Shown here in pieces: positions 60,265 to 64,000 of a DNA stretch of 64,000 nucleotides. Every line of letters begins with the position of its first letter. Within the stretch, counting starts at the first letter, position 1. Origin of the DNA: Tyto alba (Eukaryota > Chordata > Aves > Strigiformes > Tytonidae); the NCBI RefSeq assembly GCF_018691265.1, contig NW_024881278.1, positions 4,478,001 to 4,542,000 on the forward strand. Reading direction: 5' to 3'. Made by a program: the position numbers and the translations under genes. The notes beneath the pieces are model-generated. The model searched no databases, was not told the origin of the DNA, and worked only from the letters and a program-made list of their open reading frames with translations.

Positions 60265-61436
60265 GTGGAGCAGTGCATGCAAAGGTCTCTCCAAGGTTTT
60301 GGAAATTCATGTACACTCCTCATCCAGCCAGGTCTGCAGGAGCTTCACGATAATTACATTAAATAAATCCTCAGTGACCCCAGCAGCAGCAGTAGTTTGC
60401 TTAGTCCAGCTCACCTTGGGAGTGTCACTGAGAGCCACCCTGCCATCACCAAAAGGGTGCAGAGACCTCCAAGGCCATCGGGATCAGCACTGCCATGGCC
60501 AGTGCCACTCCTCCCAGCAGTGGCAAGGGCCATGATCTCTAGGAAGCAGGAGTCTGACATCTTCCCATTTATTCCAGCTGCGCAAATCAAACCGCACAGA
60601 GAAATCAGAAGAAGGGTCAGGGTAGGTCAGGGGAAACGTCATCCAGCCTCGGACCAAGGGCAGGAGCTAGGCAAAGCCTCACCTCCCTTCTTACCTCAGT
60701 TCTCACGACGGCTTGCTGTCCCCCGACATCTCCTTGGTTTGCCATCCACGTGCTCTCCACTGCGGGGGCTCCCACTGATCCAGAGCTCTCCATAGCTCGG
60801 CTTGGCTACCCTCCCCACCCAAAAGTGGCATTTGCTTAAACTGTGTTTCTCCCTGACTGGAGCAAAGTCATTAAAGTCAGCAGATACCACCTGAATGGAG
60901 CTCCTTGGCATGCCTGGGCACAGCTCACCACTCACTTGCAGTTTTTATAGCCAAATGTGCCAGTGAAAAAAATCCAGTACAAAAATACAATCCAAACAGT
61001 AGTGTTTTACCTCCAGCTTGCACTGTCAATGACAAGCTGCAGTGCAGGAGCATCAAAAGCTGTTATCCAAGTCTAGGAATTCTACAGAGAATGAGGTTTT
61101 AAACACTATACATTTCAAGGGCCCTCGCAAGCCAGTGCAGCAGCAGAAATACTCGTGTTCATTACTTACAGCCTTGTCCTGACCCATCAAATGCTATGCA
61201 TTGCCACGGGCAAGCTGGGCAGGAAGAACAGAGGTATATTTGACCCCAGAAGCCCAGTTGTGCCTCATAGTCTCAAAATAAACCAGGGAGTGCCCTCTAC
61301 TTCAAGAAAAATAGCCCCCTCTTGTAAATATAATCCTCTTCCTCTCCACAGCAAGCTAACCAGAGAACAGCTAATTAAGATCATGGAGTTTGCATCTGGA
61401 GCAAAACTGAAGTTAAAAATCTGTGGGGAAAAAAGA
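60265..61436. other. Unique non-coding DNA
   Basis: No gene or repeat family is recognised. Overlapping frames of 65-144 codons have no domains. Confidence 0.5.
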
Positions 61437-61515
61437 AAAAAACAAAACAAAACAAAACAAAACCAAAACACACCCCCCCAAAAAAAACCCTCAACCCCCA
61501 AACCAAAAAACCCTA
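61437..61515 (+). repeat. (AAAAC)n then A/C-rich low-complexity tract
   Basis: Four to five AAAAC-type pentamers run into an A/C-only stretch with C7, C3, C5 and C3 tracts separated by A runs. On the minus strand the C tracts give four G tracts with loops of about 8, 4 and 11 nt, so a weak quadruplex is possible. Confidence 0.85.
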
Positions 61516-62607
61516 CCAAGCCAGCCACCCCAAGATCTGCAACTGCTTCAAGAGCGTTTCAGAAGCCCACCCAGTTACAGAGGATATGAAAATCTGAGGC
61601 CAAGACAGCAGAAACCAGAACTGGCTGCCTTTGCATTGACTTTAGGACTTCCCTCTATGTGGTGGCACTGTTGCACACCAATGGTGCATTAGGGCCATAA
61701 GAAATGCTGCAGCAGCAGTAGTGTGTTCCTATATATTTCTGTTTCATCACAGCAGTATGCCAGATCATGAGCGTGGCTTGAAATATGCCCATGTTCACCA
61801 GGCTATCAGCAGAGCCAACGACTGTGTTGAACTCTCTAACTACGTTGTATTTGGAAATACTGGGGTGCTTCTCATGGGGAGAGAGAGGGAAGAGGAGCTT
61901 GTTCTTAAGGTGAGTGAAAAAAAGGTATGAGAAGGGAAAGAGATCAAGCTGGCAGACAACCAATAAGGTTATCAATAAACAGAATTGGTAAAATAAACCT
62001 GCCAAAGACTGCCCCAGAATTGTCTTCACCGAGAGCAGAGAAATCCAAACATCATCTCAGCATGTTTACATCAGCAGAAACCAAGGACACAGTAATGGCA
62101 TTTTGAGCCATCTTTCTTAAACTGAATTCCTCCTGACTTCCTGCACCTGTGTGGAAAAGGCATGTTGAAAAGCACCAGTTTTTCAGATAAGGGGAGACCC
62201 TAGCATCTCCTACAACGAATGACAGCAACTTGAGGTGCCCAGAAGATTGGAAAAGCAGGATACTGCGTGGTAGTAGAGACAAAGCATAAGCTTATAGCTA
62301 CGTTACAGCTCTCAATAGCCCTTCCAACACCATATCTGGCCCTATCCCCTTTCCCCCAACACACCGTCATCTTCTTGTCCCTCTATCAGATTCTCAGAAA
62401 CGCTGATGAGAAATTCCACCTGTTTCAGTCCTAGGAGGAGAGAGAATCCATAGTCTTCTACACAGCTTTGTAGAAAAACAAAGACCAAAAAACAGCGGAG
62501 TAGGTTTCCCTACACCGCGCAATACCTGCAGGACAACCCCATCATCTCCAGTCAGCTGTCGGAAGGGACGAGCTCGCACCTTCACTCGCGCCGCTTCTGC
62601 GGCCCCA
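61516..62607. other. Unique non-coding DNA
   Basis: No gene or repeat family is recognised. Composition turns GC-rich from about 62540. Confidence 0.5.
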
Positions 62608-62786
62608 CTCCTGCACAGGCCCCACGCCCCGCACGCAACTCCTGCGCAGGCCCCACACCTCGCACACATCTCCTGCGCAGGCCCCACGCCTCGCACCCAT
62701 CTCCTGCGCAGGCCCCACGCCTCGCACCCATCTCCTGCGCAGGCCCCACGCCCCGCACGCATCTCCTGCGCAGGCCCCACGCCGCG
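62608..62786 (+). repeat. 31-bp GC-rich minisatellite, about 5.7 copies
   Basis: Units start at 62608, 62639, 62670, 62701, 62732 and 62763, exactly 31 bp apart. They share the core ctcctgcgcaggccccac followed by gcctcgcacccat-like ends. Neighbouring units are nearly identical, the end units are more diverged, and the last is truncated. Because 31 is not a multiple of three, the minus-strand frames cycle through the three readings of the unit. All remain open, producing a 145-codon frame (62394-62831) that I regard as repeat-derived. Confidence 0.95.
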
Positions 62787-63092
62787 ACCGCTGCACCTCC
62801 ACGGGGCCACAGCCGCTCCCGCCTCTGCCACCCCTCAGCTAAACCTCACATCTCGCCCCCGTACCCTCCCCAGCTAAGAGGCTGCTACCAGCTTCGAGGG
62901 CTGCCCTTCGGGGCCTCCCCGAGGGCCCGGGGTTTTACCTGGGGACAGAGGCAGCCCCAGGGCCGGGCCGTGGGGCCCTGTGCTGCCACCCCCTCAGGGA
63001 AGCAAGCGGGACGCCTGCCCTGGGGGGACTGTTCTCAATCAAAACTGCAGCCATGCCAGTAAGTCCCAATCCTCTCTTTCAGCTTTTCTTCC
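62787..63092. other. GC-rich unique DNA
   Basis: It continues the GC-rich block right of the minisatellite, with several CpGs around 62890-62975 (cttcggggcc, cccgagggcccgggg, gggccgggccg). Together with the repeat it forms a roughly 450-bp GC-rich island. No exon or TSS element is identified. Confidence 0.45.
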
Positions 63093-63118
63093 TTTTTTTT
63101 TTTTTTTTTTTTTTTTTT
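63093..63118. repeat. T26 homopolymer
   Basis: Twenty-six T residues flanked by pyrimidine-rich sequence. No retroelement body is recognised on the minus strand. Confidence 0.95.
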
Positions 63119-63279
63119 CCCTCCCTTCTCCTTACTGTGGTTCTTTTTCTGGTGAAATTATTCCAGGGAACTCTATTTTTGTAAGAACTCTGATATCATT
63201 CCTATTAGACGATAAACATTTATAAGCCAAAGCATAATTCCAAATAGTTAGCCCTTAGGTAAACACTAGAAAGGAAAGG

Positions 63280-63560
63280 TCAAACTGTAAACATCAGTAT
63301 TTTTGTAAAGATTGTGCACATTCATGTTTTGAATTCTTGTTTTCCTTAAGTAAACCCCAGGCAAGAGATAACAGATGCCTAATTTCAAAGATCCTGAAAG
63401 TTATAATTTGGCACGCAATGGCATGCGTTGTAATGAAGTTTACAGAAGCGCTCTCTGAAGCGTTCACACATGAAAAATTAAAGTGGAGATAGTTGTTTTA
63501 TTTAAATCAAGCCTAGTTTCAGAAACCTTTTATCCAGTCATAAACTGCTGTGCAGTAAAT
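63280..63560. promoter_or_regulatory. Candidate conserved non-coding element
   Basis: Complex sequence with forkhead-like 'actgtaaacatc' and 'aagtaaacccc', 'tcaaagatcctgaaag', a 9-bp dyad 'ttggcacgcaatggcatgcgttgtaatg', 'gttttatttaaatc' and 'ccagtcataaactgc'. CpG-poor and not repetitive. The enhancer interpretation is inferred. Confidence 0.3.
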
Positions 63561-64000
63561 GATCAACATTTGTGCCTCCAAGTTTTTGTCCTAATAACAA
63601 GCCACTAACGCAGCCCATTCTGCCTTAAAGGACCATTAGGAAAGCATTTATTTGCTGGGAGGTGTATAGGGATGGTTGCACAAAACAGATAAAGAAGACT
63701 TAATGTTCTTGCAAAGCCAAGAGCTCAAAAGTGAGAAAAAGCCAGAATTACGGTAAATGAAGCCATTTTACCTCCCCTCATGCCCCATGCATATGCACAA
63801 TGACACAGCCTGTGGCGACATGTCCACACTCCAGTTTTCACTGCAGGGAGCCTGGCCCAGCCTGGGCCAGGGCGAGGTAGGGGCTGGTCTGACCCTGCAA
63901 AGCAATGCAATAACCAAGGTGAGCCTGGATGCGCTCCCAGGCGCTTCGCTGCCCAGGACTCAAACCCAGCTGCGGCGGCAGAGTTAGCGATGTCCTCATC
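63561..64000. other. Unique non-coding DNA at the window edge
   Basis: No gene is recognised. A short GC-richer part lies at 63840-63990. Any feature running off the right edge cannot be assessed. Confidence 0.45.

Noticed and set aside
62394..62831. Minus-strand 145-codon frame as a protein-coding exon
   Set aside because: Most of it is generated by the 31-bp minisatellite cycling through frames, and the remainder has no domain.
1..64000. CRISPR arrays, prokaryotic operons or phage-like systems
   Set aside because: No regularly spaced repeats with unique spacers, no ribosome-binding-site/ORF packing, and the repeat content is clearly vertebrate.

Overview
This window looks like intergenic or intronic nuclear DNA from a vertebrate. 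A bird, or another sauropsid with a compact genome, fits best. There is no operon-like packing, and no open frame of meaningful length shows a recognisable protein domain. The longest ATG-initiated frames are about 185-227 codons and are compositional accidents or overlap repeats. The readable repeats are old amniote families: CR1/L3-clade LINE fragments, MIR/CORE-type tRNA-derived SINEs with the shared 3' core, and short palindromic DNA-transposon-like elements common in turtles, crocodilians and birds. I saw no young CR1 with the usual octamer tail, no LTR element, no rRNA or tRNA gene and no CRISPR array. The species and locus cannot be named from sequence alone.

Layout. 1-10 kb: unique DNA with a sense CR1 3' fragment (4255-4745), two MIR fragments (7036-7105 and 8521-8662) and an L3-like fragment (9528-9660). 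10-20 kb: two AT-rich blocks that look like conserved non-coding elements, a SINE with an internal ~105-bp duplication (16785-17075), a second SINE (18910-19130) and a tandem pair of octamer motifs (14851-14868). 20-28 kb: another CNE-like block, and an antisense ancient LINE of about 0.8 kb (24256-25075). 28-42 kb: mostly featureless unique DNA with homopolymers and a 29-bp alternating purine-pyrimidine tract. 42-54 kb: many long A or T tracts, a G17 tract, purine mirror-like tracts, a 39-bp CA/CG alternating tract and several palindromic-element remnants. 54-64 kb: a CpG-rich block beside a CNE-like block, a six-tract G-quadruplex candidate (58408-58441), a perfect 18-bp hairpin with pre-miRNA-like geometry (58734-58783), and a six-copy 31-bp GC-rich minisatellite (62608-62786).

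No genes can be shown to work together here. If the window has function, it is most likely regulatory (long-range enhancers) or non-coding RNA. The best single candidate for an undescribed element is the 58.7-kb hairpin: its 3' arm carries the 8-mer that begins miR-141/miR-200a, but the rest of the hairpin differs from that family. CNE-like calls rest on base composition and motif texture only and would need cross-species alignment.
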